In this document: one piece after another, positions 50,299-58,759 of the stretch
Numbering within the stretch: the first letter of the stretch is position 1
Layout of the letters: the number at the start of each line of letters is the position of its first letter
Origin: Micromonosporaceae bacterium KJ-029
GTDB taxonomy: Bacteria; Actinomycetota; Actinomycetes; Mycobacteriales; Micromonosporaceae
Direction of reading: 5' to 3'
NCBI GenBank assembly: GCA_005402585.1
Contig: BIFP01000051.1
Coordinates: forward strand, 62,001 to 126,000
DNA length: 64,000 nt
Made by a program: the position numbers and the translations under genes
The notes under the pieces: generated by a model
The model's database searches: none
The model's input: only the letters and a program-made list of their open reading frames with translations
What the model was told of the DNA's origin: nothing

Positions 50299-51435
50299 GT
50301 GAGCAGAAGAATCCTGGCCGCTCTCGGTAGCGCTGTACTGGCGCTCAGTATGGCGGCTTGCAGCGGTGAGGGTGCCGGCAGCGGCGGCAACAGCGGCGAC
50401 AAACCAGCCGACCTGACCATCGGCGTCTCGATGCCGACCCAGACCTCCGAGCGGTGGATCGCCGACGGCAACTCGGTCAAGGAGAAGCTGGAGGCCAAGG
50501 GCTACAAGGTCGATCTCCAGTACGCCGGCGACGACATCCCCACCCAGTCCCAGCAGATCGACCAGATGATCACGCGGGGTGCCGACGTGCTCATCATCGC
50601 GGCCATCGACGGCACCGCGCTGAGTGGACAGTTGCAGGCGGCGGCCGAGGCGAAGATCCCGGTCATCGCCTACGACCGGCTCATCCGGGACAGCCCGAAC
50701 GTCGACTTCTACGTCAGCTTCGACAACTACAAGGTCGGCGTCGCGCAGGCCAGCGCACTGCTGGTCGGTCTCGGCGTGCAGAACAAGGACGGCTCGAAGG
50801 GCAGCGCGTCCGGGCCGTTCAATATCGAGCTGTTCGCCGGCTCGCTCGACGACAACAACGCGCACTTCTTCTTCAACGGCGCGATGGACACCCTCAAGCC
50901 CTTCATCGACGACGGCACGCTCAAGGTGAAGTCCGGGCAGACCAAGATCGAGCAGGTGGCGATCCTGCGGTGGCAGCAGGAGGGCGCGCAGAAGCGGATG
51001 GAGGACCTGCTGACGTCGAGCTACAACGACGGCACCAAGGTCGACGGTGTGCTGTCGCCGTACGACGGTCTGTCCCGGGGCATCATCACCGCGCTGCAGA
51101 ACGCCGGCTACGGCGGGGCCAACAAGATCTCGGTGGTGACCGGGCAGGACGCCGAGATCGCATCGGTCAAGCTGATCAACGACGGGGTCCAGAACTCCAC
51201 CATCTTCAAGGACACCCGACTGCTGGCCGAGCAGGCCGTGGTCGCCGCCGAGGCGTTCCTGCAGGACAAGACGCCGGAGGCCAACGACACCAACACCTAC
51301 AACAACGGGGTCAAGGTCGTCCCGTCGTACCTGCTGCCGGTGCAGACCGTCTACAAGGACGAGATCAAGCCGGTGCTGATCGACTCGGGCTACTACACCG
51401 CCGAGGAGGTCGCCGTCGGCCAGGCCAAGGGCTGA
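50299..51435 (+). CDS. chvE: Multiple-monosaccharide ABC solute-binding lipoprotein
   Basis: A 378-residue ChvE-like protein. The lipobox is MAAC (Cys21). Typical features are IGVSMPTQTSERWIADGNSV, IIAAIDGTALSGQLQ, PVIAYDRLIRDSPNVDFYVS, GILS-type segment VDGVLSPYDGLSRGI and VTGQDAEIASVKLI. ChvE relatives bind arabinose, xylose, glucose or galactose. GTG 50299 follows GGGGAAG. The arabinose-type operator and the nearby ara genes favour L-arabinose, though xylose is possible. A hairpin follows the gene. Confidence 0.88.
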   Translation: MSRRILAALGSAVLALSMAACSGEGAGSGGNSGDKPADLTIGVSMPTQTSERWIADGNSVKEKLEAKGYKVDLQYAGDDIPTQSQQIDQMITRGADVLIIAAIDGTALSGQLQAAAEAKIPVIAYDRLIRDSPNVDFYVSFDNYKVGVAQASALLVGLGVQNKDGSKGSASGPFNIELFAGSLDDNNAHFFFNGAMDTLKPFIDDGTLKVKSGQTKIEQVAILRWQQEGAQKRMEDLLTSSYNDGTKVDGVLSPYDGLSRGIITALQNAGYGGANKISVVTGQDAEIASVKLINDGVQNSTIFKDTRLLAEQAVVAAEAFLQDKTPEANDTNTYNNGVKVVPSYLLPVQTVYKDEIKPVLIDSGYYTAEEVAVGQAKG

Positions 51436-51441
51436 CGGTGT

Positions 51442-51480
51442 GGTCGGGCCCGGCGGCGGACGCCGCCGCCGGGCCCGACC
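51442..51480 (+). terminator. 18-bp stem hairpin after chvE
   Basis: GGTCGGGCCCGGCGGCGG (51442-51459) pairs exactly with 51463-51480 across a 3-nt loop. It lies between the binding-protein and ATPase genes and probably limits read-through or protects the chvE mRNA 3' end, giving more binding protein than ATPase. Confidence 0.65.
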
Positions 51481-51535
51481 TCCACTCGGACCGACCACCC
51501 TCCCAGAACCGATCTAGACGCGCAGGACGGTGAGC

Positions 51536-53074
51536 ATGGACGACAACATCCTCGAGATGCGTCACATCACCAAGACGTTCCCCGGGGTTGCGGCGCTCCA
51601 GGACGTCTCGCTCGCCGTACGCCGCGGGGAGATCCACGCCATCTGCGGCGAGAACGGTGCCGGCAAGTCCACGCTGATGAAGGTGCTGTCGGGGGTGTAC
51701 CCGTCCGGCAGCTTCGACGGCGAGATCCTCTTCGACGGCGAACCGGTGCACTTCCGTGGCATCCGGGACAGCGAGGACCACGGCATCGTCATCATCCACC
51801 AGGAACTCGCCCTGGTGCCGTACCTGTCGATCGCCGAGAACATCTTCCTCGGCAACGAACGCCGCGGTCGTAGCGGGCTGATCGACTGGAACCGCACCAA
51901 CGCCGACGCGGCGGCACTGCTGGCCTCCGTCGGACTGCAGGAGAACGCGGTCACGCCGGTCGTGCAGCTCGGCGTCGGCAAACAGCAACTGGTGGAGATC
52001 GCCAAGGCGCTGTCCAAGAAGGTCAGGCTGCTCATCCTCGACGAGCCGACCGCCGCGCTCAACGACATCGACTCGGCGCACCTGCTCGACCTGATGCGCC
52101 GGCTCCGCGAGCAGGGCATCACCTGCATCATGATTTCGCACAAGCTCAACGAGATCACCGCCGTCGCCGACTCGACCACGGTGTTGCGGGACGGGCGGAC
52201 CGTGGAGCGGCTCGACATGGGATCGGGCGAGGTGACCCAGGAGCGGATCATCCGCGGCATGGTCGGGCGGGACCTGGACAGCTTCTACCCCGACCGGGTC
52301 TCCACACCGGGCGACGAGGTGCTGCGGATCGAGGACTGGTCGGTGCGGCACCCGACCCAGGACCGGCTGGTGGTCGACGGCGCCAGCCTCGACGTACGCG
52401 CCGGCGAGGTGGTCGGCATCGCCGGGCTGATGGGGGCCGGGCGCACCGAGTTGGCGATGAGCGTCTTCGGCCGGTCGTACGGCCGGGACGTCACCGGGCG
52501 CCTCTTCATGCACGGCAGGGAAATCAAGGCACGCTCCGTCGCGGAGGCGATCGACAACGGCATCGCGTACGCGACGGAGGACCGCAAGCGCTTCGGGCTC
52601 AACCTCATCGAGGACATCCGGCGCAACGTGTCGTCCGCCGCGTTGCGCAAGCTCGCGCGATTCGGGTGGGTGCACGACAACGAGGAGATCAAGGTCGCCG
52701 AGACCAGCCGGCGCGACATGAACATCAAGGCGCCGAGCGTGATGTCACTGGTCGGCAAGCTCTCCGGGGGCAACCAGCAGAAGGTCGTCCTGTCGAAGTG
52801 GCTGTTCACCGATCCGGACGTGCTGATCCTGGACGAGCCGACCCGTGGCATCGACGTCGGGGCGAAGTTCGAGATCTACACGATCGTCAACCGGTTGGTC
52901 GCCGAGGGCAAGGCGGTCATCATCATCTCCTCCGAGCTGCCCGAGCTGCTCGGCATGTGCGACCGGATCTACACGTTGTCGGCGGGCCGGATCACCGGCG
53001 TGCTGCCGGTCGGTGAGGCGACCCAGGAGAAGCTCATGGAACTCATGGCGAAGGACAAGGAAGTCGTCGGATGA
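51536..53074 (+). CDS. mmsA: Multiple-monosaccharide ABC ATPase
   Basis: A 512-residue two-domain ATPase (GguA/MmsA). First domain: Walker A GENGAGKST, Q-loop IIHQELALVPYLS, Walker B LLILDEPTAALN. Second domain: GLMGAGRTEL in place of Walker A (usual), signature LSGGNQQKVVLSKWL and Walker B LILDEPTRGID. Two-part layout and length are normal, unlike the split fucose ATPase. ATG 51536 is preferred over GTG 51530 because AGGACG is better spaced from it. It overlaps the permease gene by ATGA. Confidence 0.92.
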   Translation: MDDNILEMRHITKTFPGVAALQDVSLAVRRGEIHAICGENGAGKSTLMKVLSGVYPSGSFDGEILFDGEPVHFRGIRDSEDHGIVIIHQELALVPYLSIAENIFLGNERRGRSGLIDWNRTNADAAALLASVGLQENAVTPVVQLGVGKQQLVEIAKALSKKVRLLILDEPTAALNDIDSAHLLDLMRRLREQGITCIMISHKLNEITAVADSTTVLRDGRTVERLDMGSGEVTQERIIRGMVGRDLDSFYPDRVSTPGDEVLRIEDWSVRHPTQDRLVVDGASLDVRAGEVVGIAGLMGAGRTELAMSVFGRSYGRDVTGRLFMHGREIKARSVAEAIDNGIAYATEDRKRFGLNLIEDIRRNVSSAALRKLARFGWVHDNEEIKVAETSRRDMNIKAPSVMSLVGKLSGGNQQKVVLSKWLFTDPDVLILDEPTRGIDVGAKFEIYTIVNRLVAEGKAVIIISSELPELLGMCDRIYTLSAGRITGVLPVGEATQEKLMELMAKDKEVVG

Positions 53075-54318
53075 CCAGCACCAAGCCCTCCTCGGCGGCG
53101 GAGAAGCCGACCGAGAGTGCTCCCGCCGCCGCACTGCACGTGGGAACCAGTGACCCCCGTACGCTGATCTTGAACAACCTGCGACAGAGCGGTATCTTCG
53201 TCGCCCTTGTCGTCATCGTCGCGCTCTTCGCGTTCCTGACCGAGGGCCTCCTGCTGAGTCCGGGCAACATCACCAACATCGTCCTGCAGTACTCCTACAT
53301 CCTGGTGCTCGCGATCGGCATGGTCATCGTGATCATCGGCGGGCACATCGACCTGTCCGTCGGTTCGGTGGTGGCGCTGACCGGCGCGGTCTCCGCGGTG
53401 GTCGTGATCCGGCAGGGCCAGCCGTGGTGGGTAGGCGTGCTGGCGGCAATCGCCGTGGGGCTCGCGGTCGGCGCCTGGCACGGCTTCTGGGTGGCGTACG
53501 TCGGAATCCCCGCGTTCATCGTGACCCTGGCGGGCATGCTGCTGTTCCGCGGCCTGACCCTCCGGGTGCTCGACAACATCTCGCTGTCGCCGTTCCCGAC
53601 CGAGTACAACCAGATTGCGGCCGGCTTCCTCAACGGGCTGATCGGCGGCGACGGCTACGACGCCTTCACCCTGCTCATCGGTGCCCTCGCGGTGGCCGGC
53701 TACATGGTGAGCTGCTTCCGCACCCGGGTGGCGCGCATCCGCTACCAGCAGCCCGTCGAGTCCTTCGCGCTGTTCGTCGCGCGGATGGTGCTGGTCGGCG
53801 CCGTGGTCATGTACTTCGCCTGGCAGTTGGCCCACGCGCGGGGCCTGCCCATCGTGCTGATCATCCTCGCGGTGCTGGTGCTCGTCTACGGTCTGCTCAC
53901 CCGGCGTACGGTCTTCGGCCGGCAGGTCTACGCGATCGGCGGTAACCTCTCCGCGGCGATGCTGTCCGGCGTGAAGGTCCGTACCGTCAACTTCTGGATC
54001 TTCGTCAACATGGGCTTCCTGGCCGGGGTGGCGGGGGTCATCTTCTCCTCGCGATCCAACGGTGCCCAACCCGGGGCCGGCAACATGTTCGAACTCGACG
54101 CAATCGCCGCGGCCTTCATCGGTGGCGCGGCCGTCACCGGTGGCGTCGGCACCGTCGTGGGCGCCATGGTCGGTGGCCTGATCATGGCGGTGATGAGCAA
54201 CGGGATGCAGTTGATGGGTGTGGACCTGTCGATGCAGTGGGTGGTGAAAGGACTGGTACTGCTGGTCGCCGTGGCCTTCGACGTCTACAACAAGCGGCGC
54301 GCCGGCGCGAGCCGCTGA
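53071..54318 (+). CDS. mmsB: Multiple-monosaccharide ABC permease
   Basis: A 415-residue CUT2 permease, longer than RbsC because of an extra central segment (about residues 215-275, RTRVARIRYQQPVESFALFV), as in GguB/MmsB proteins. IGGHIDLSVGSVVALTGAVS, YAIGGNLSAAMLSGVKVRTV and GGAAVTGGVGTVVGAMVGGL are family motifs. It completes the chvE-mmsA-mmsB operon. Confidence 0.92.
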   Translation: MTSTKPSSAAEKPTESAPAAALHVGTSDPRTLILNNLRQSGIFVALVVIVALFAFLTEGLLLSPGNITNIVLQYSYILVLAIGMVIVIIGGHIDLSVGSVVALTGAVSAVVVIRQGQPWWVGVLAAIAVGLAVGAWHGFWVAYVGIPAFIVTLAGMLLFRGLTLRVLDNISLSPFPTEYNQIAAGFLNGLIGGDGYDAFTLLIGALAVAGYMVSCFRTRVARIRYQQPVESFALFVARMVLVGAVVMYFAWQLAHARGLPIVLIILAVLVLVYGLLTRRTVFGRQVYAIGGNLSAAMLSGVKVRTVNFWIFVNMGFLAGVAGVIFSSRSNGAQPGAGNMFELDAIAAAFIGGAAVTGGVGTVVGAMVGGLIMAVMSNGMQLMGVDLSMQWVVKGLVLLVAVAFDVYNKRRAGASR

Positions 54319-54353
54319 CGGGTCCGGTGTTGGCCCGGTCCGATGCGGACGGC

Positions 54354-54382
54354 TTGACGCCATCTCACGAATTGGGAAACAC
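54354..54382 (+). promoter_or_regulatory. Candidate promoter of the ROK regulator gene
   Basis: TTGACG (54354-54359), 17-nt spacer, AAACAC (54377-54382), close to the chvE and araB promoters in shape but without the TGTGAGCG operator. It lies in the 95-nt gap after mmsB, so the regulator may be expressed separately. Confidence 0.4.
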
Positions 54383-54413
54383 TCCCTCGCGTCAGCTGCC
54401 CGCATCACCGCTG

Positions 54414-55697
54414 ATGCCGGAGGTCGGATTGGTCCAGGAGGAGATCCGTCGGCGCAATGCCGGCATCCTGCTGCGGCACGTACACCTGGGCGGCGCGGTG
54501 TCCCGCGCCGAGCTGGCCGAGCGGATGGGGCTGAACCGCAGCACCATCATGGCGCTGACGACCGAGTTGACCCGGGTGGGTCTGGTCCACGAGGAACTGC
54601 CCACGGACACCCGCCGGGCCGGCCGACCGTCGCTGATGGTGCGGCCCGCGTCCGACCGGTTCTACGTGCTCGCCTTCGACGTCGCCGTGGACCGGCTGGT
54701 CGCCGCCCGGGTGGGGTTGGGCGGATCCATCCTGGACCGCCGGACGGCGGTACGCCCGCGCGCCGGGCCCGACCTGCACCGCGTGGTCGAGGTCCTCGCC
54801 CGGTTCGGCCGGCAACTGCACCGCGCGGCACCGCCGGACGCGACGTGCGTCGGCGTGGGCGCCTCGTACTGCGGCATGATCCGGCCGGGGGACGGGATGG
54901 TGCGCTTCGGGCCCGACCTGGGCTGGGTGGACCAGGCGTTCGGCGCCGAACTCGGTCGCCGCCTCGGTCTCGGCCTGCCGGTGACGGTGGGCAACGAGGC
55001 GCATCTCGGCGCGCAGGCCGAGCAGCAGCGCGGCGCGGGTGTCGGCCTCGAGAACCTCATCTACCTGCACGGTGACGTCGGTGTCGGCGGCGGGATCATC
55101 GTCGGGGGCCGGTTGCTGGGCGGCGACGGCGGGTACGGCTGCGAGCTTGGGCACATGGTGGTGAACCCGTACGACGGGAGGCCCTGCGGCTGCGGCTCGT
55201 ACGGTTGCCTGGAGGCGGAGGTCGGGGAGCGGGCCCTGCTGGACGCCGCCGGCCGGTCCGCCGAGCTGTTCGGTCGCGATGCGATCCGGTCGGTGGCGGA
55301 CGACGCCGACCGGGGCGACCCGGCGGCCCGGGAGGCGCTGCGCCGCGTCGGCGACTGGCTCGGCATCGGCGTGGCGAACCTGATCAACCTGTTCAACCCG
55401 GGCATGGTGGTCTTCGGCGGAATGCTGTGCGACCTGTATCCCGGCGCGGCGGCTCAGGTACGCGGCCGGATCGCCCGCAACGTACTGCCGGTCGCCCGGG
55501 AAAACGTACGACTGCGCACCGCGGCGCTCGGCGACGACGCCACCCTGGTCGGTGCCGCCGAACTCGGCTTCTCCCCGTTGCTCGCCGACCCGCTGAGATG
55601 GGCCGTCGGCCCGGGGCGTCGAGCCACCGCCGGAGCCGCCGACGCGGATTGTCGCACTGCCGCCGGAACCGCCGACGCGGCCCGGAACTGCCGATGA
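54414..55697 (+). CDS. ROK-family transcriptional regulator
   Basis: A 427-residue regulator. N-terminal winged helix (VSRAELAERMGLNRSTIMAL, about residues 28-47); ROK domain with YLHGDVGVGGGIIVGGRLLG and the zinc motif GHMVVNPYDGRPCGCGSYGC (about 245-265). It is the XylR/NagC-like type rather than a sugar kinase. ATG 54414 is chosen; an in-frame TTG at 54354 coincides with a -35 box and is less likely. It probably controls the chvE-mmsAB importer. The tail contains two 11-residue units from a 33-bp duplication (55627-55647 and 55660-55680). Confidence 0.85.
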   Translation: MPEVGLVQEEIRRRNAGILLRHVHLGGAVSRAELAERMGLNRSTIMALTTELTRVGLVHEELPTDTRRAGRPSLMVRPASDRFYVLAFDVAVDRLVAARVGLGGSILDRRTAVRPRAGPDLHRVVEVLARFGRQLHRAAPPDATCVGVGASYCGMIRPGDGMVRFGPDLGWVDQAFGAELGRRLGLGLPVTVGNEAHLGAQAEQQRGAGVGLENLIYLHGDVGVGGGIIVGGRLLGGDGGYGCELGHMVVNPYDGRPCGCGSYGCLEAEVGERALLDAAGRSAELFGRDAIRSVADDADRGDPAAREALRRVGDWLGIGVANLINLFNPGMVVFGGMLCDLYPGAAAQVRGRIARNVLPVARENVRLRTAALGDDATLVGAAELGFSPLLADPLRWAVGPGRRATAGAADADCRTAAGTADAARNCR

Positions 55698-55926
55698 CGA
55701 CCACCGACCACAGATCGACATATGTAATGTTGTCGCTGACAGTTGGGCTGCGGATGGGCCGAGCATTTCCATAGACCGGTGTCGAAATTCGCGGGTATCG
55801 TGGCGAGGTGCCGGCCGCCCCTGAACATGCATGTCGAACGTGGTCGAGGGCCGTGATCGCCGCCCCGTCCGCAGGCGTGCGAGGGGCTGGTTCGGCTAGA
55901 TCTGGACCACCTTCGGCGATCGATAC

Positions 55927-55940
55927 TGTTAACGCTCATT
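55927..55940. promoter_or_regulatory. Distal arabinose-type operator
   Basis: TGTTAACGCTCATT; the reverse complement AATGAGCGTTAACA shares TGAGCGTTAACA with the operator at 56204-56217. Confidence 0.55.
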
Positions 55941-56189
55941 CAGGGGTAGAAGGGGGGCGACCCTGGCGGTGGTCGGGTGTCCCACGTCGGCGGTCGCGTC
56001 GGCGTCGACCGGGTCACCGGACGGAGATATCCGGCCTCCTGGCGCTTGGGCGGTGGCGGTCCCGGCTGCGATTCCGGCCGGTTCGAGCGGTGGCATGGGG
56101 GGAGTGAGCCGGGTCTGTCCGCCGGGTCCGGGCCGAGGTGGGGGGGCCTGGCGGTGCGCTCCGTTACGGAGCTGTTGCCACTAGGCGTC

Positions 56190-56218
56190 TTGACGGCATG
56201 GTATGTGAGCGTTAACAC
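56190..56218 (+). promoter_or_regulatory. araB promoter with LacI-type operator
   Basis: TTGACG (56190-56195), 17-nt spacer, TAACAC (56213-56218), with the operator TGTGAGCGTTAACA (56204-56217) over the -10. It differs by one base from the chvE operator. Confidence 0.72.
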
Positions 56219-56248
56219 TGAGGTTCGTCATCGGCCGGAGGTTTGAAT

Positions 56249-57934
56249 ATGAGCGGTGTGGACGTAGCGGGCGATCGGTACGTCGTCGGGGTCGACTACG
56301 GCACCCTGTCGGGGCGGGCCCTGGTGGTCCGGGTTCGCGACGGTGCCGAGCTGGGAACCGCGGTGCACGAGTACCGCAACGCGGTCATCAGCTCCACCCT
56401 GCCGGACGGCGACACGCCCCTGCCACCCGACTGGGCCTTGCAGGATCCCGAGGACTACCGCGACGTACTGCGTAACGCCGTACCCGCCGCCGTGGCCGCC
56501 GCCGGCGTGGACCCGGGCGACGTCATCGGCATCGGCATCGACTTCACCGCCTGCACCGTCCTGCCGACGCTCGCCGACGGCACCCCCCTGTGCGAGGTGC
56601 CGGAACTGCGCCAGCGTCCGCACGCCTGGGTCAAGCTCTGGAAGCACCACGCCGCCCAGCCGCACGCCGACCGGATCAACGCGCTGGCGCACGAGCGCGG
56701 CGAGCCGTGGATCGGCCGCTACGGCGGCAAGATCTCCGCCGAGTGGCAGTTCGCCAAGGGGTTGCAGATCCTGGAGGAGGACCCGGAGGTCTACCACCGG
56801 GCCGAGCGCTTCATCGAGGCCGCGGACTGGATCGTGTGGCAGCTGTGCGGCGTCGAGACCCGCAACGTCTGCACCGCCGGTTACAAGGGCATCCTGCAGG
56901 ACGGCCAGTACCCGTCGACGGACTACCTGACCGCACTCAACCCCGGCTTCGGCGACTTCGTGGCCAAACTGGACGGTCCACTGATGCCGCTGGCCGGCAA
57001 GGCCGGGGAACTGACCGCGCGGGCCGCCGCGTGGACCGGCCTACCGGCCGGGATCGCGGTCGCGGTCGGCAACGTCGACGCCCACGTCACCGCGGCCTCC
57101 GCACAGGCGCTCGCCCCCGGCCGGCTGGTGGCGATCATGGGTACCTCGACCTGCCACGTCGTCAACGGCGCCCACCCCGCCGAGGTGGCCGGGATGTGCG
57201 GTGTCGTCGACGGCGGCATCAGTGCCGGCGCGTGGGGCTACGAGGCCGGTCAGAGCGGCGTCGGCGACATCTTCGGCTGGTTCGTCAAGCACGCCGCCCC
57301 GGGCGAGGTCGCCTCGCACGAGCGGCTCACCGAACTGGCCGCGGCCCAGCCGATCGGCGCCCACGGGCTGGTCGCGCTCGACTGGTGGAACGGCAACCGG
57401 TCGCTGCTGGTCAACCACGACCTCAGCGGCCTGATCGTCGGCCTGACCCTGGCCACTCGGCCGGAGGACGTCTACCGGGCGCTGCTGGAGGCGACGGCGT
57501 ACGGCACCCGGATGATCATCGAGGCGTTCGTCGAGGCCGGGGTGACGGTCGACGACCTGGTGATCGCCGGCGGCCTCACCTCGAACGAGCTGCTGATGCA
57601 GATCTACGCCGACGTCACCAACCGGCCGCTCGGCATCATCGGCTCGGCGCAGGGGCCGGCGCTCGGTTCGGCGATCCACGCCGCGGTCGCCGCCGCCGCG
57701 TACCCCTCGATCCACGAGGCATCGCAGGCGATGGGCCGGGTGGACGAGGCGGTCTACCGGCCGGACCCGGATCGGGTGCGCGCGTACGACGCCCTCTACG
57801 CCGAGTACCGGACGCTGCACGACCACTTCGGTCGCGGCGGCAATGACGTGATGCTGCGCCTGCGGGCGATCCGGAACGCGGCCGTGGAGTCGGCCGCATC
57901 GCAGAACGAGACCCCGGTGGAGGTGGCCGCATGA
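56249..57934 (+). CDS. araB: Ribulokinase
   Basis: A 561-residue FGGY-family kinase of the length usual for ribulokinase. N-terminal ATP/sugar fold motif VGVDYGTLSGRALVV, substrate-side IGIDFTACTVLPTLADGTPL, QRPHAWVKLWKHHAAQPHAD, VGNVDAHVTAASAQ, MGTSTCHVVNG and the C-terminal IAGGLTSNELLMQIYADVTN. It phosphorylates L-ribulose to L-ribulose 5-phosphate. CGGAGG precedes ATG 56249. First gene of the araBD unit, under the arabinose-type operator. Confidence 0.95.
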   Translation: MSGVDVAGDRYVVGVDYGTLSGRALVVRVRDGAELGTAVHEYRNAVISSTLPDGDTPLPPDWALQDPEDYRDVLRNAVPAAVAAAGVDPGDVIGIGIDFTACTVLPTLADGTPLCEVPELRQRPHAWVKLWKHHAAQPHADRINALAHERGEPWIGRYGGKISAEWQFAKGLQILEEDPEVYHRAERFIEAADWIVWQLCGVETRNVCTAGYKGILQDGQYPSTDYLTALNPGFGDFVAKLDGPLMPLAGKAGELTARAAAWTGLPAGIAVAVGNVDAHVTAASAQALAPGRLVAIMGTSTCHVVNGAHPAEVAGMCGVVDGGISAGAWGYEAGQSGVGDIFGWFVKHAAPGEVASHERLTELAAAQPIGAHGLVALDWWNGNRSLLVNHDLSGLIVGLTLATRPEDVYRALLEATAYGTRMIIEAFVEAGVTVDDLVIAGGLTSNELLMQIYADVTNRPLGIIGSAQGPALGSAIHAAVAAAAYPSIHEASQAMGRVDEAVYRPDPDRVRAYDALYAEYRTLHDHFGRGGNDVMLRLRAIRNAAVESAASQNETPVEVAA

Positions 57935-58623
57935 GCGCCGAACTGACCCGTCAGCTGACCGAACTACGCGAGACCGTCGCCCGCCTGCACGGTGAGTTGA
58001 CCCGTTACGGCCTGGTGGCCTGGACGGCCGGCAACGTCTCCGCGCGGGTACCGGGCCACGACCTCATGGTGATCAAGCCCAGCGGGGTCGACTACGACGA
58101 CCTCTCGGCCGACAACATGGTGCTCTGCGACCTCGACGGCAACCCCGTCGAGGGAGAGCTGTCGCCGTCGAGCGACACCGCCGCGCACGCGTACGTCTAC
58201 CGCGCCATGCCCGAGGTCGGCGGCGTCGTGCACACCCACAGCACGTACGCCACCGCGTGGGCGGCGCGCGGCGAGTCGATTCCCTGCCATCTGACCGCGC
58301 AGGCCGACGAGTTCGGCGGGGAGATTCCGGTCGGCCCGTTCGCGCTGATCGGCGGTGACGACATCGGCAAGGGCATCGTCAACACACTCACCGGGCACCG
58401 CTCGCCCGCGGTGCTGATGCAGAACCATGGCGTCTTCACCATCGGGCGCAACGCCCGCGCCGCCGTCAAGGCCGCGGTGATGTGCGAGGACGTCGCCCGG
58501 ACCGCGCACCTGGCCCGCGCGCTCGGGCACCCGGTGCCGATGGCGCAGGCCGACATCGACGCCCTCTACTACCGCTACCAGAACGTCTACGGCCAACGCC
58601 CTTCGCCTACGGCGAACTCCTAG
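57931..58623 (+). CDS. araD: L-ribulose-5-phosphate 4-epimerase
   Basis: A 230-residue class II aldolase-like enzyme, matching AraD length. Seen are TAGNVSARVPGHDLMVIKPS, SPSSDTAAHAYVYRAMPEVG, zinc ligands in GGVVHTHSTYA, and the third His in LMQNHGVFTIGRNARAAVKA. It converts L-ribulose 5-phosphate to D-xylulose 5-phosphate. ATG 57931 overlaps the araB stop. Confidence 0.95.
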   Translation: MSAELTRQLTELRETVARLHGELTRYGLVAWTAGNVSARVPGHDLMVIKPSGVDYDDLSADNMVLCDLDGNPVEGELSPSSDTAAHAYVYRAMPEVGGVVHTHSTYATAWAARGESIPCHLTAQADEFGGEIPVGPFALIGGDDIGKGIVNTLTGHRSPAVLMQNHGVFTIGRNARAAVKAAVMCEDVARTAHLARALGHPVPMAQADIDALYYRYQNVYGQRPSPTANS

Positions 58624-58628
58624 CCGGC

Positions 58629-58653
58629 CGCGGGGCCGCCCGGTGGCCCCGCG
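58629..58653 (+). terminator. Hairpin between araD and the importer genes
   Basis: CGCGGGGCC (58629-58637) pairs with GGCCCCGCG (58645-58653). It may partly terminate or process the transcript so that the following importer genes are expressed at a different level. Confidence 0.5.
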
Positions 58654-58759
58654 ATCGAATTCGCACCATCCGACCCACAGGATCCGCACCACCAGCGCAC
58701 GCCGCCAGTGCACGTCGGCAGGCGGCGTGGACACCCGCACCCCCACCCGAGGAGATCCG

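Larger units (their letters stand above)
55698..56248. other. Long upstream region of araB
   Basis: A 551-nt gap without a convincing gene. It contains a distal operator TGTTAACGCTCATT (55927-55940), the reverse complement of the proximal araB operator core, about 277 nt from it. A CGACA-N10-TGTCG repeat lies near 55717. The spacing of the two operators would allow DNA looping. The remaining sequence is GC-rich and featureless. Confidence 0.55.

Noticed and set aside
55808..56107. 99-codon frame upstream of araB
   Set aside because: Arg/Gly-rich with no motif or ribosome-binding site; it spans the distal operator.
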